A stretch of 42,163 nt of DNA from Ruminococcus sp. (GTDB taxonomy: Bacteria > Bacillota > Clostridia > Oscillospirales > Acutalibacteraceae), in the NCBI GenBank assembly GCA_017473955.1, contig JAFUIK010000050.1, forward strand, positions 1 through 42,163, written 5' to 3'. A program made the position numbers and the translations under genes. The notes beneath the pieces were generated by a model. That model worked only from the letters and a program-made list of their open reading frames with translations, did not search any database and was not told where the DNA came from. Below are positions 23,577-31,902 of the stretch, piece after piece. Position 1 is the stretch's first letter, and each line of letters begins with the position of its first letter.

Positions 23577-23605
23577 TATTATGTGAGTCACGCGGGTTAT
23601 TATAA
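23577..23605 (-). promoter_or_regulatory. Possible SigG promoter of the SASP gene
   Basis: On the minus strand CATAATA (23577-23583) fits the SigG -10 CATnnTA, and TTATA (23601-23605) fits four of five positions of the -35 GnATR, with 17 bp between. The start codon is about 85 bp away. It is weak evidence on its own, but SASP genes are normally SigG-dependent. The rest of the 23491-23816 gap is AT-rich, with an imperfect GTGTATA...TATACAC inverted repeat at 23762-23795 in the leader of the next gene. Confidence 0.4.
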
Positions 23606-23816
23606 GATGAAAATAATAGAAAATTATATTGAATTTATAAATTATTATGTTGTGCATAAGAACAAAATCACAGCGTCATAATTCACAAATGAGAATAATC
23701 AATTATGTATAAATAGCTAATAGTTTTTGTAAATCGAAAGTAGTATAATAGCTCTGTGCAAGTGTATATATTTATTCTCGTATATATCTATACACAAAAA
23801 GACAGGAGGGGTAAAA

Positions 23817-25790
23817 ATGAAATATCTATTATCGCTATTTTTAGCAATCGTCATGGTAATGAGTGTATTCTCGATTGTTCCGTTTGAAGTCATTGCAGTA
23901 GAGATAGACAAGGCTGAAATATCATATACCAGTGGTGACTATGAGTACGTGCTGTTATCTGACGGCACTGCTGAAATAACAGATTTCAGTGGTTATGCTG
24001 ACACTCTTACTATTCCATCTACGCTTGATGGTTATAAGGTAACAAGTATAGGTGAAAGTGCGTTTTGGGATTGCGATAGCCTTACATCAATCACAATTCC
24101 TGATAGTGTAACAACAATTGGTAAATATGCTTTTGAGTTTTCTAAACTTACTACATTAGAGGTAGGTGATTCTTTAGTAAACGTTGGTAGAGGTGCGTTT
24201 TATGGAACACCATGGTATGAGAATCATCCTGTTGGACCGGTGTATGTTGGTAGAGTTTTGTGTGGATTTAATGGTGATGATGATTGTGCGATACCAGAGA
24301 ATACAATTGTCGATGTAAAAGAAGGTACGGTGTCTATTTCAGACTCGGCATTTAATTATACATGGGATGCTTGGCTTGATACTGATGGACTTGTTGCAGT
24401 AAATATACCGGACTCGGTAATCACTATTGGTAATAAAGCAATTGAGGAGTGTCATAATTTAGAAACTGTTACTTTTGGTAGTAGTGTTGAACATATAGGT
24501 GATTACGCATTTTTTGGGTGCTATATTCTGAAGTCTGTTGCATTAGGCAGTAGCGTTAAAACTATCGGAAAACATGCTATTGGATATGTTTTTCCAAATC
24601 CTGATCAACCACACGAATATACAGATGATAGTCATGTGGTTGCACAAGACTTTGTTATTTATGGCAATTACGATACCGCTGCTCATGAATATGCAAAGTC
24701 TAATGGTATAACTTTTGAGTATTTATGTAAAAACGGACACACATACGAATTTCTGGATGCAGTACCTCCAACAGATATGGAAAACGGTCTTACTGATGGC
24801 ATTATCTGTTCAGTTTGTAAGGCCATCATTGTTGAACAAGAGGTTGTACCTGCACTTCACAACGCAGTAATTGTCAAAGGTTATGATGCCACATGTATCA
24901 AAGAAGGTCTTACTGATGGATATAAATGCCGTGATTGTGGCAAGATACTGAAAGTCCAGGAAGTGATTCCATTAGCAAAGCATATAGAGATTGCTGTTAA
25001 AGGCTATGACGCAACTTGCGAAAAAGACGGACTGACAGACGGCTCTTGCTGTAAAACTTGCGGTAAAACACTTGTAGCACAAGAGACTATCAAGGCTTCA
25101 GGTCATACCAAAGTAGTAGACAAAGGCTACAACGCAACTTGTACACAAGACGGCTTGACCGAAGGCTCACACTGCTCTACATGTAATAAAGTCTTTGTGA
25201 AACAAGAGGTTATCCATTCGAAAGGTCATACCGAAGTTATAGATAAAGCGGTTGAGGCTGATTGTGAAAACACAGGTCTGACAGAAGGTAAACATTGTTC
25301 TGTATGTAATACAGTGTTAGTTAAACAAGAGGTTATCCGTGCAATAGGTCACAAAGCGATTATCATTCCTGCCGTTCCTGCCACCTGTGAGAACGATGGA
25401 AAAACTCGTAGTTCTGAGTGTGAACGCTGTGGAAAAGTTTTAATTGCAAGCGAGATTATTCCTGCACATAGTCTTACTGAGGTGATTGACAAGGGTTATC
25501 CTGCTACTTACGGCAAAGACGGTCTGACAGACGGCTCGCACTGCTCAGCGTGCAACAAGGTGTTAGTTAAACAGGAAGTTATCCCAAGACTAGGGTTAAT
25601 CGGTGACGTAGACGATGACGGCGATATAAGCATTATGGACGCCACTGCAATTCAGTTACATATCGCTCGATTGGTTCTCATCCCTGATGAATTACTGGCA
25701 AATGGCGACACCGATGAAGACGGCGACGTTTCTGTCATGGATGCTACACAGATTCAGTTATTTATTGCACAACTTATTCCTGAACTATAA
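23817..25790 (+). CDS. Secreted BspA-type LRR protein with Cys-rich repeats and dockerin
   Basis: This 657-residue protein has a signal peptide (residues 1-28) and a BspA-like leucine-rich region about 60-280 (LTSITIPDSVTTIGKYAFE, VNIPDSVITIGNKAIEECHN). Seven tandem repeats of about 41 residues follow, of the form H-x5-KGYDATCxxDGLTDGxxCxxCxKxLVKQEVI (about 300-590). The C-terminal type I dockerin has two F-hand segments (GDVDDDGDISIMDATAIQL and GDTDEDGDVSVMDATQIQL). The first Cys of the last repeat is replaced by Tyr. The dockerin marks it as a cohesin-bound extracellular component; the LRR part suggests adhesion or protein binding, not catalysis. SD AGGAGGGG precedes the ATG. A terminator follows. 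Confidence 0.9.
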   Translation: MKYLLSLFLAIVMVMSVFSIVPFEVIAVEIDKAEISYTSGDYEYVLLSDGTAEITDFSGYADTLTIPSTLDGYKVTSIGESAFWDCDSLTSITIPDSVTTIGKYAFEFSKLTTLEVGDSLVNVGRGAFYGTPWYENHPVGPVYVGRVLCGFNGDDDCAIPENTIVDVKEGTVSISDSAFNYTWDAWLDTDGLVAVNIPDSVITIGNKAIEECHNLETVTFGSSVEHIGDYAFFGCYILKSVALGSSVKTIGKHAIGYVFPNPDQPHEYTDDSHVVAQDFVIYGNYDTAAHEYAKSNGITFEYLCKNGHTYEFLDAVPPTDMENGLTDGIICSVCKAIIVEQEVVPALHNAVIVKGYDATCIKEGLTDGYKCRDCGKILKVQEVIPLAKHIEIAVKGYDATCEKDGLTDGSCCKTCGKTLVAQETIKASGHTKVVDKGYNATCTQDGLTEGSHCSTCNKVFVKQEVIHSKGHTEVIDKAVEADCENTGLTEGKHCSVCNTVLVKQEVIRAIGHKAIIIPAVPATCENDGKTRSSECERCGKVLIASEIIPAHSLTEVIDKGYPATYGKDGLTDGSHCSACNKVLVKQEVIPRLGLIGDVDDDGDISIMDATAIQLHIARLVLIPDELLANGDTDEDGDVSVMDATQIQLFIAQLIPEL

Positions 25791-25799
25791 AGCAAACAA

Positions 25800-25831
25800 A
25801 ACAAGCAGGTGTAACAGCCTGCTTGTTTTTC
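25800..25831 (+). terminator. Rho-independent terminator after the LRR-dockerin gene
   Basis: Stem AACAAGCAGG / CCTGCTTGTT (25800-25809, 25818-25827) with an 8-nt loop and a following T-run. Confidence 0.9.
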
Positions 25832-25864
25832 TTTATGCACTAAAATATTATTACCGACTGAGTA

Positions 25865-26866
25865 TCACAAACACTCCTTGCCTGCTCTGTGGCTGATGAG
25901 CTGGGCTGTAATCGACACCGCGATTTCAGCGGGAGTAACCGCTCCTATCTCAAGCCCGATCGGTGAATGAATAGCTTTTATATCCGCTTCATCAAAACCG
26001 CAGTTGCGTAGATACTCACGCATAACGCCTACCTTTTTACGGCTTCCTATCACCCCAAGATAGCTCGGATGCTTTGACAAAATCTGACGTAGCACCTCGT
26101 TGTCGCTTTTGTGGCCACGGGTGAGCACAACCGCATAGTCGCTTCCTGTAATGCTGACATTTTCATTTATCTTAGTAAACTCAGCACAGACCACCTTTTC
26201 TGCAGATTCGAAGAATTCTTTTTTAGCAAACTCAACGTTGTCCTCATACACGACAACCCTGAAATCCGTAGCACTTAACATCGGGCAAAGTGCTTTACTG
26301 ACGTGACCACCGCCAAAAACATAAACGACTCCGTCTTGAGTGAGCGGTTCTGCGTAATATCTGCCGTCAGCCGATAATTGTGCATCACATTTTAATAAAA
26401 CGGAAACATCCGCCTCAGGTACCCTGTTTTCATACCACTCGTCATCACTAAATACAAAAAGCTCGCCGTTAGTTAATCCTGTCACCAACCACGCTTTTTT
26501 ATGATTTTCAACTAATTTGCAAATATGCTCAAACAGTGCGATATTCTTCTCACTTGTATTAACATAAACAAAGTTTATATCAACCTCGCCACCACACACC
26601 ATACCGAGCTTTTCGGCATCTGAGTGGTTAAGCGTGTATTTTTTATTAAGGCACAGTGTGTTGCTATTCAGCTTTCTGCTTTTCAACACAGCATCATGCT
26701 CGACAGCTCCACCGCCAACAGTACCAACGCTGTCGTTATCGGAAAAGCACACCATTTTTGCTCCTCGTTTTCTCGGAACCGAACCACGGCTTTTTATAAC
26801 ACTCAAGAGCACAGCGTCGCACCCGTTTTTTAGTTTGTCACAAATCGTGAGATACATATTACTCAT
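25865..26866 (-). CDS. XdhC/CoxI-family molybdenum-cofactor accessory protein
   Basis: This 333-residue protein has the XdhC layout. The N-terminal domain contains VIKSRGSVPRKRGAKMV, VGTVGGGAVEHDAV and GMVCGGEVDI. The C-terminal Rossmann domain contains VVYVFGGGHVSKALCPML, VLTRGHKSDNEVL, YLGVIGSRKKVGVM and HSPIGLEIGAVTPAEIAVSI. The family inserts sulfurated Mo cofactor into xanthine dehydrogenase-type hydroxylases. No such hydroxylase lies in this window. The ATG at 26866 follows AGGTGA; an in-frame extension to 27037 reads through a family A repeat and is rejected. Confidence 0.9.
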   Translation of the reverse strand: MSNMYLTICDKLKNGCDAVLLSVIKSRGSVPRKRGAKMVCFSDNDSVGTVGGGAVEHDAVLKSRKLNSNTLCLNKKYTLNHSDAEKLGMVCGGEVDINFVYVNTSEKNIALFEHICKLVENHKKAWLVTGLTNGELFVFSDDEWYENRVPEADVSVLLKCDAQLSADGRYYAEPLTQDGVVYVFGGGHVSKALCPMLSATDFRVVVYEDNVEFAKKEFFESAEKVVCAEFTKINENVSITGSDYAVVLTRGHKSDNEVLRQILSKHPSYLGVIGSRKKVGVMREYLRNCGFDEADIKAIHSPIGLEIGAVTPAEIAVSITAQLISHRAGKECL

Positions 26867-26954
26867 AATATCACCTATGGTAATTTTATCATATCCGTTT
26901 TTTGCGGTCAATATTTGAGCGGTTAAGGCGATGTACAACGTTTCTGCCGCACCC

Positions 26955-27028
26955 GTAGGGGTCGGCGACTCGACGACCCGCCGTGCATCAGCACCAATTT
27001 TTATCGGGACGGGGAACCCGTCCCCTAC
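26955..27028 (+). repeat. Family A repeat, full copy
   Basis: A 74-bp copy with GTAGGGG/CCCCTAC ends, the GTGC-atca-GCAC hairpin and the GGGACGGG-gaa-CCCGTCCC hairpin. It lies upstream of the xdhC-like gene and is preceded by the hinge AACGTTTCTGCC. Confidence 0.85.
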
Positions 27029-27034
27029 AAAAAA

Positions 27035-27063
27035 CAAAAGCCCTCGGATTTCCCGAGGGCTTT
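27035..27063 (-). terminator. Terminator of the CBM26-CBM74-dockerin gene
   Basis: Stem AAAGCCCTCGG / CCGAGGGCTTT (27037-27047, 27053-27063) with a 5-nt loop. On the minus strand it runs into CTTTTGTTTTTTG. The same GCCCTCGG core forms the amylase terminator at 29531. Confidence 0.9.
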
Positions 27064-27086
27064 AAAAACTAACGCTTTAGTTTAAC

Positions 27087-28991
27087 TTATTTTGTAACAG
27101 TCTGACCAATCTTGTAATCCGGATTGCCCTGCTGAGCAAGGTAGAGCTGGATGTTTGTAGCGTCCATTACAGTAGTCTTGCTATCACCATCAACGTCAGC
27201 AGCGTCTTCGTTAATAGAAGCAACAGCCTTAGCGAGGAAAAGCTGAATGTATGTAGCGTCCATAATGTTAACGTCACCATTTGAGTCAGCATCACCGATA
27301 ACGTATGTTGTTGAACCAGATGGGTTTGATGGAGTAGGTGTTGTTGGAACAGGAGTAGTCGGTGTTGGAACAGGAGTAGTCGGTGTTGGAACAGGAGTAG
27401 TCGGTGTTGGAGTTGGGTTATCATCCATCTTACCGATTCTAGCAAGTGGTACTGTGATGTTATCAGCGTCTTCCTTCTCTCTTGAGTTAGGCTCCTGACC
27501 TGAGTAGTCAAGGTGAGCGTTATCCCACATTGAAGGGTCAGCAGGAAGTGAGTTCATACCTGATGTACCAAATGTAGAAACCTTAATAAGACCGATACCG
27601 TTTGATGTAAGTTCACTTGCTGAAATTCCGAGAACATCAAATGGGATAGCCATTTCGTAGAACATATCAATGCTCTTTGAGTGTTCTGGGTCTTTGTAGA
27701 AATCAATCCAAGCAGAAGACTCGTCTAAAACGTCGCCAGGGATACGATTGTTCCACTCGCCGTAGCCTTCGTCGATACCCCAAAGCTCTGTTGAGATAAC
27801 CTCGTTACCCCAATCAAGCTGGATTGAAGACTGACGTGTCTCGTTGTAAACAATCTCGCCCTCGTCATTTGCTTTGTAAACGAATGGACCGTTAGAACCG
27901 TTAGTTGAGAAAGCAACTACTGTATCAACGTATGGGTCAAGTGTGATACCTGAGTCCCAGACTGTAGAACCGCCTACAACATTACCGTGACCCTCGATAG
28001 ATGGGTCAGTGCTGATGTAGAGGAATACTGGCATATTGTTAATCCAGAGGTTACCCTGAGAAATTGGATATGTATCGTTTGGAGCAACAGCGTCCTGAAC
28101 GTTAGCCATCTCCCACATAAGGTAAAGGTTAGAGTCATCCCATGCAGCATAGAGAGCGTAGTCGTCCATAGCGATTTCGTACATTGAGTTTGGACGATAT
28201 ACACGAGGGTCGTCGTTAGCTACACCCTGAGCAATAAGCATTGAGCTGTCCCAATCAGAGATAGAGCCGTCGATTGTGATTTTAGCCTCTTTACCAACCT
28301 GACCGTTAGGGTTAGTTGAGAAGTAGCCGTCAAGAGCAGGAGATGTAGCACCGTTGCCGTTAGAAGCACCTACAGCCTTCTTTGTGTAAGTGTAAGTCTC
28401 GGTTGTTGTGCCGTTTTTGTTAGTAGCAGAAACTGTAACTGTGATTGTAGAGTCAACAGCAACACCTGCACCGATAGTAACAGTAGCAGAGCCTGTGAAA
28501 GATTTCTGAGCACCGCCGTCAATGCTGTAAGAAGCAGAGTCAGCATACTGAACTGTGTAAGTAACATCTAAAGTCTCTGACTTGAAAGAAGCACCGCTCT
28601 TTTTAGAAGCTGTGATAACAGGAGCGATAGAGTCTGTGTCGTGGATTGCCCACTGACCTGTTGAGTAGTCATAAATGTACTTATCGCCAGGGATAGTAAG
28701 GTCGTCAGTTTGTGTACCACCATTGTTGAAAATGATGCAATCGTTACCTGTAGGTACAACGATTGAGAACACGCCGTCACCGGCATTTGTCATAGCAGTA
28801 CCAGGCCAAGAGATAGGGCCTGAACCACCCTTTGGCCAGTAGTAAGCGTTTACTGTTGACCAGTTAGCAGTATTCTTGAAGTAAACTGTAGTACCGTCAG
28901 CAGCAGAAGCTGTGAGCACTACTGTACAAAGACTTACTAAAATCAGAAGTGATAATACTAAGCTAAGTACTCTTTTTGAGAGTTTTTTCAT
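27087..28991 (-). CDS. Starch-binding dockerin protein, CBM26-Ig-CBM74-dockerin (Sas6-like)
   Basis: This is a secreted non-catalytic protein of 634 residues. In order: signal peptide (1-31); CBM26 about 35-115 (VYFKNTANWSTVNAYYWP, YIYDYSTGQW); an Ig-like domain about 125-205; a large domain about 215-520 resembling CBM74 (ITIDGSISDWDSSMLIAQGV, YALYAAWDDSNLYLMWEM); a TP-rich linker with TPTTPVP repeats; and a type I dockerin (GDADSNGDVNIMDATYIQL, DVDGDSKTTVMDATNIQL). This matches R. bromii Sas6, an amylosome starch-binding protein. The CBM74 call is from memory of the family. The ATG at 28991 is 7 nt from AGGAGA; the ATG at 28997 is too close. It has its own promoter and terminator. Confidence 0.85.
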   Translation of the reverse strand: MKKLSKRVLSLVLSLLILVSLCTVVLTASAADGTTVYFKNTANWSTVNAYYWPKGGSGPISWPGTAMTNAGDGVFSIVVPTGNDCIIFNNGGTQTDDLTIPGDKYIYDYSTGQWAIHDTDSIAPVITASKKSGASFKSETLDVTYTVQYADSASYSIDGGAQKSFTGSATVTIGAGVAVDSTITVTVSATNKNGTTTETYTYTKKAVGASNGNGATSPALDGYFSTNPNGQVGKEAKITIDGSISDWDSSMLIAQGVANDDPRVYRPNSMYEIAMDDYALYAAWDDSNLYLMWEMANVQDAVAPNDTYPISQGNLWINNMPVFLYISTDPSIEGHGNVVGGSTVWDSGITLDPYVDTVVAFSTNGSNGPFVYKANDEGEIVYNETRQSSIQLDWGNEVISTELWGIDEGYGEWNNRIPGDVLDESSAWIDFYKDPEHSKSIDMFYEMAIPFDVLGISASELTSNGIGLIKVSTFGTSGMNSLPADPSMWDNAHLDYSGQEPNSREKEDADNITVPLARIGKMDDNPTPTPTTPVPTPTTPVPTPTTPVPTTPTPSNPSGSTTYVIGDADSNGDVNIMDATYIQLFLAKAVASINEDAADVDGDSKTTVMDATNIQLYLAQQGNPDYKIGQTVTK

Positions 28992-29055
28992 GTTCATTTC
29001 TCCTAAATATTATTTTGAATCGAGGTGCAAAAACACCCTAAACCAATCCATATAT

Positions 29056-29084
29056 ATTGTATAACAATTATACAAATATTGCAA
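29056..29084 (-). promoter_or_regulatory. SigA-type promoter of the Sas6-like gene
   Basis: On the minus strand TTGCAA (29079-29084) and TACAAT (29056-29061) are 17 bp apart, about 65 bp upstream of the ATG. The leader contains a small GGTG-tttttg-CACC hairpin. Confidence 0.6.
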
Positions 29085-29302
29085 TCAAAATTTAAGTAAA
29101 AACAAATAATGACAAGCATTAACACAAAAAGCGTCCAACCCAGCAAAAAAGCGGTTTAGTGCGGTAGTTTCACGGCAGTAATTTTGGTGTTAAATGTCTG
29201 TTATTTGTTATCGATTTTCTGTTCTATATCATCTGTATTCTGTTATCTTCGGACAGAAAACCCGTCCCCTACGATTACAACACCCACGTTTCTGCCCCAT
29301 CC

Positions 29303-29358
29303 GTAGGGTACGGCATTTATAACGTACCGTAATTCGGGCGACCGATGGTCGCCCCTAC
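29303..29358. repeat. Variant family A repeat
   Basis: Bounded by GTAGGG and CCCCTAC but with a different interior: TACGGC...GTACCGTA and the hairpin GGGCGACC-gat-GGTCGCCC. It is preceded by the hinge ACGTTTCTGCC and by a right-end remnant (CCGTCCCCTAC, 29262-29272). Together with the family B copy it fills most of 28998-29521; 29100-29260 is AT-rich with no gene seen. Confidence 0.65.
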
Positions 29359-29386
29359 AATTATAACATCAACGTCCCCTACAATT

Positions 29387-29519
29387 ATATCACGCCTCGT
29401 TCACCTACGCTATTCCTCAAAAGTCCACAGTCTCGCATTGATTTTCTGCATCAACTTTGTCGATTACGAAAATACAGACTCTACTTCGACTTTTGAGGGT
29501 TGCGGTGCTCGGACGCTTA
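29387..29519 (-). repeat. Family B structured repeat, copy 3
   Basis: Near-exact reverse complement of copy 1. Arms CCTCAAAAGTC (29415-29425) and GACTTTTGAGG (29488-29498); the central hairpin has one mismatch (ATCAAC/GTCGAT). Read on the minus strand it begins TAAGCGTCCGAGCACCG, 12 bp past the amylase terminator, so it is in sense orientation to the amylase gene. Confidence 0.85.
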
Positions 29520-29521
29520 CT

Positions 29522-29559
29522 ACAAAAAACACAGCCCTCGGAGTTTATCCGAGGGCTGT
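29522..29559 (-). terminator. Terminator of the amylase operon
   Basis: Stem ACAGCCCTCGGA / TCCGAGGGCTGT (29531-29542, 29548-29559) with a 6-bp-or-less loop, running into GTTTTTTGTA on the minus strand. Confidence 0.9.
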
Positions 29560-29593
29560 ATCAAGGCTTACGCCAAAATGTTAGGTTAAGGTA

Positions 29594-31888
29594 TTATTTT
29601 AAGTATGTCTGACCTGTTGGGCCTACAGCACCTGAGATGCCTGTGAAGCCTGAAGCACAGCATACATAAACAGCCATATCACCCTTACCGCCAACAGAAA
29701 CAGAAAGTGTGCCGTTTGTTACGTTCTTAACATCACCTGAAACAGCGTCAATGTACTTACCGTTAGGGATATTCTTGAATGTAGCACCGTCTGTGATAGC
29801 AACAAGTGCGAGTGAGTCAATACCGTTAGCTGTGTATCTTCTTACGTAAGCCATATTGCCCTGTACGTAGTTGCTTGAGTTTGTATACTGACCCTTCTGT
29901 AAAGCAGGAACAGCACGACGGATTGCGTTGAGCTTCTGGATGTGCTTAGCAAGTGGGTAGTTGAGAGTGTCAGCAACCTTACCTGAAGCTGTGTACTTTG
30001 TAAAGTCAGAAGCAGTTACAGTACCAGTGATGTTGTCACCGAAGTATGCACGACCTGTTGTTGAAAGTGGCTGGTTAGGACCAACGTCGATTGGAACATT
30101 CTTAGCGAACTCAATCTCAGAACCGTAGTACAGACATGGGATACCACGGAATGTGAAGATGAGGTTTAAGTTCTCAGCCCAAGCCTGTGTACCAAGGCTG
30201 TAACGAGTTTTCTCCATACCGTCCGGACCGTAGTCGTGAGAGTCAACGTACATTACGTTCCATGTTGAGTCGTTCATGTACTGGTCTTCAGCAAGACCTG
30301 CACCATAAGCGTTGTGAGCATTTTCAAAGTTCCAGTGCATTGTAAAGTCGATTACAGATGTACCGTTAGACTTTGAGTAGTCAGGTGTGTGGTAAGAAAT
30401 ACCGTTTAAGTATGCGTTGTTAGATGTTGGGTGACCTGATGGATCTCTATGAGCATCGTAGTGGCTGATAGAAGTATCAATGTTAGCAGTTGGACTTGTA
30501 GTATTCCAGTTGCCCTTCCATGCTGACTCAGTCTCATCCCATGTGAAGAATGCAGGTGAAGAAGATGGAATGTTGTGGTTCCATGTTTCTCTTACACGTG
30601 AGCAAACCTCACCAAAGATGTGGAAGTTCTCCTGACCGTTTGTCTTCATAGACATAAGGTTGTAGAATTTAGGGAAGTATGCGTTGTTGAGTGTCCAACG
30701 GTTGATGTGCTTTTCTGTATCAAGACGGAATGCGTCAACACCCATATTAGCGTACTCAAGGTATGTATCTGTGATGTACTTAGCAACTACAGGGTTCTCT
30801 GTGTTGATATCAACGCAGTCGCCAGCCATTGAGCCCTGCTGCTCAATTGATGACTCGTAACCCATACCAGTCTCTCTGTGGTAGTACTCGTTTTTGTTCA
30901 TAGCCATGCCTGACTTGTGACCCTTCATAGTATCAAGACGAGCCTGGAACTGGTCGCCAGGCTGGAGGCTGTTGTAGTTAGGATATGCTTTATCAAGCAA
31001 GCCGCCTTCAATAACCTTCATACAGTCAGCTGTACCGAGGTCCTGAATTGAATCGTATTCTTTAGTGAACATTGGAGCGAGGAAGGAATCACCGAAGTTA
31101 CCTGTGTGGTTCCAAACAACGTCCTGAATAATCTTCATATCTTTAGCGTGAGCAGCCTCAATGAGGTCCTCAAATGTAGCACCTGAGCTCTCATAACGAA
31201 CGTCAACTGTTGTGAAGTCGAATGAGTGGTAGCCGTGGTAGTCGTAACCTGAAGCGTTTGTTACAACAGGAGTAATCCAGATTGCAGAGAAGCCGAGAGC
31301 CTTGATGTAGTCGAGCTTGTCGATAAGACCCTGGAAGTCACCACGCCATGCAGGGTCAGAGTCAGGGTTGTTAGCCTGAGTGTCATCCCAGCAGTGAACG
31401 TTGTTGCCTGTGTTACCGTCGTAGAAACGAGTTGTGATTACAAAGTAGATTGAATCCTCACGTAAGTCTGTACGCTCAGCAACAGGATTATCGTAAGGAT
31501 TAGCCTTCTTCCACTTGCCGTCTTTGTACCACCACTCACCTGTTGTGCGGGAAGTTTCCTCAGAAATCTGACCGTCGAGTGTCTTAGTACCGTCAGTGAA
31601 GAGAAGGTTAATTTTTGTTGCATTTGGGAAAGAATATGTGTACCAGTTACCGCCTGTAGCACTTTCCTTAGTCATCTTAACACCAGGGTATGATGTTGAA
31701 AGGTCACTTGGGAGTGCGTTCCAGTAGTAAACGTAAGGTACGCCGTTTGTTGATTCAAAGTGGATTGTAATACCGCCTGCAGAAGTTTCTGCAACGTCTG
31801 TTTCAGTAGCATTAGCAGAGATAACAGCAACGGATACAATCATCATAAGTGCTAAAACGATAGCAAGAATTCTTTTAACAGTATTCAT
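29594..31888 (-). CDS. Secreted GH13 alpha-amylase with N-terminal starch-binding module
   Basis: This 764-residue alpha-amylase hydrolyses internal alpha-1,4 bonds of starch. A signal peptide (1-26) precedes a CBM26-like module at about 38-126 (ITIHFESTNGVPYVYYWNAL, WWYKDGKW). The GH13 barrel shows motif I DVVWNH (256-261), motif II GVDAFRLDTEKH with nucleophile Asp390, motif III FHIFGEV with acid/base Glu427, and motif IV VDSHD with Asp552. A C-terminal beta domain ends the protein; there is no dockerin. The ATG at 31888 follows AAAGGAGGT, which overlaps the stop of the upstream gene; an in-frame ATG at 31909 lies inside that gene. It is the second gene of a two-gene operon with a dockerin protein. 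Confidence 0.95.
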   Translation of the reverse strand: MNTVKRILAIVLALMMIVSVAVISANATETDVAETSAGGITIHFESTNGVPYVYYWNALPSDLSTSYPGVKMTKESATGGNWYTYSFPNATKINLLFTDGTKTLDGQISEETSRTTGEWWYKDGKWKKANPYDNPVAERTDLREDSIYFVITTRFYDGNTGNNVHCWDDTQANNPDSDPAWRGDFQGLIDKLDYIKALGFSAIWITPVVTNASGYDYHGYHSFDFTTVDVRYESSGATFEDLIEAAHAKDMKIIQDVVWNHTGNFGDSFLAPMFTKEYDSIQDLGTADCMKVIEGGLLDKAYPNYNSLQPGDQFQARLDTMKGHKSGMAMNKNEYYHRETGMGYESSIEQQGSMAGDCVDINTENPVVAKYITDTYLEYANMGVDAFRLDTEKHINRWTLNNAYFPKFYNLMSMKTNGQENFHIFGEVCSRVRETWNHNIPSSSPAFFTWDETESAWKGNWNTTSPTANIDTSISHYDAHRDPSGHPTSNNAYLNGISYHTPDYSKSNGTSVIDFTMHWNFENAHNAYGAGLAEDQYMNDSTWNVMYVDSHDYGPDGMEKTRYSLGTQAWAENLNLIFTFRGIPCLYYGSEIEFAKNVPIDVGPNQPLSTTGRAYFGDNITGTVTASDFTKYTASGKVADTLNYPLAKHIQKLNAIRRAVPALQKGQYTNSSNYVQGNMAYVRRYTANGIDSLALVAITDGATFKNIPNGKYIDAVSGDVKNVTNGTLSVSVGGKGDMAVYVCCASGFTGISGAVGPTGQTYLK

Positions 31889-31902
31889 TTGTGTTACCTC
31901 CT

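Noticed and set aside
23762..23795. Imperfect palindrome GTGTATA...TATACAC in the leader of the LRR-dockerin gene
   Set aside because: The arms are short and AT-rich in an AT-rich region; chance is likely, so it is noted only in passing.
26867..27037. N-terminal extension of the xdhC-like protein
   Set aside because: It translates a family A repeat (reading VVESPTPTGAAET) and lacks an SD; the ATG at 26866 follows AGGTGA.
27247..27498. Val/Gly-rich plus-strand ORF
   Set aside because: It is the complement of the TP-linker of the Sas6-like protein.
29345..29584. Plus-strand 79-residue ORF
   Set aside because: It is made of repeats A and B and the amylase terminator.
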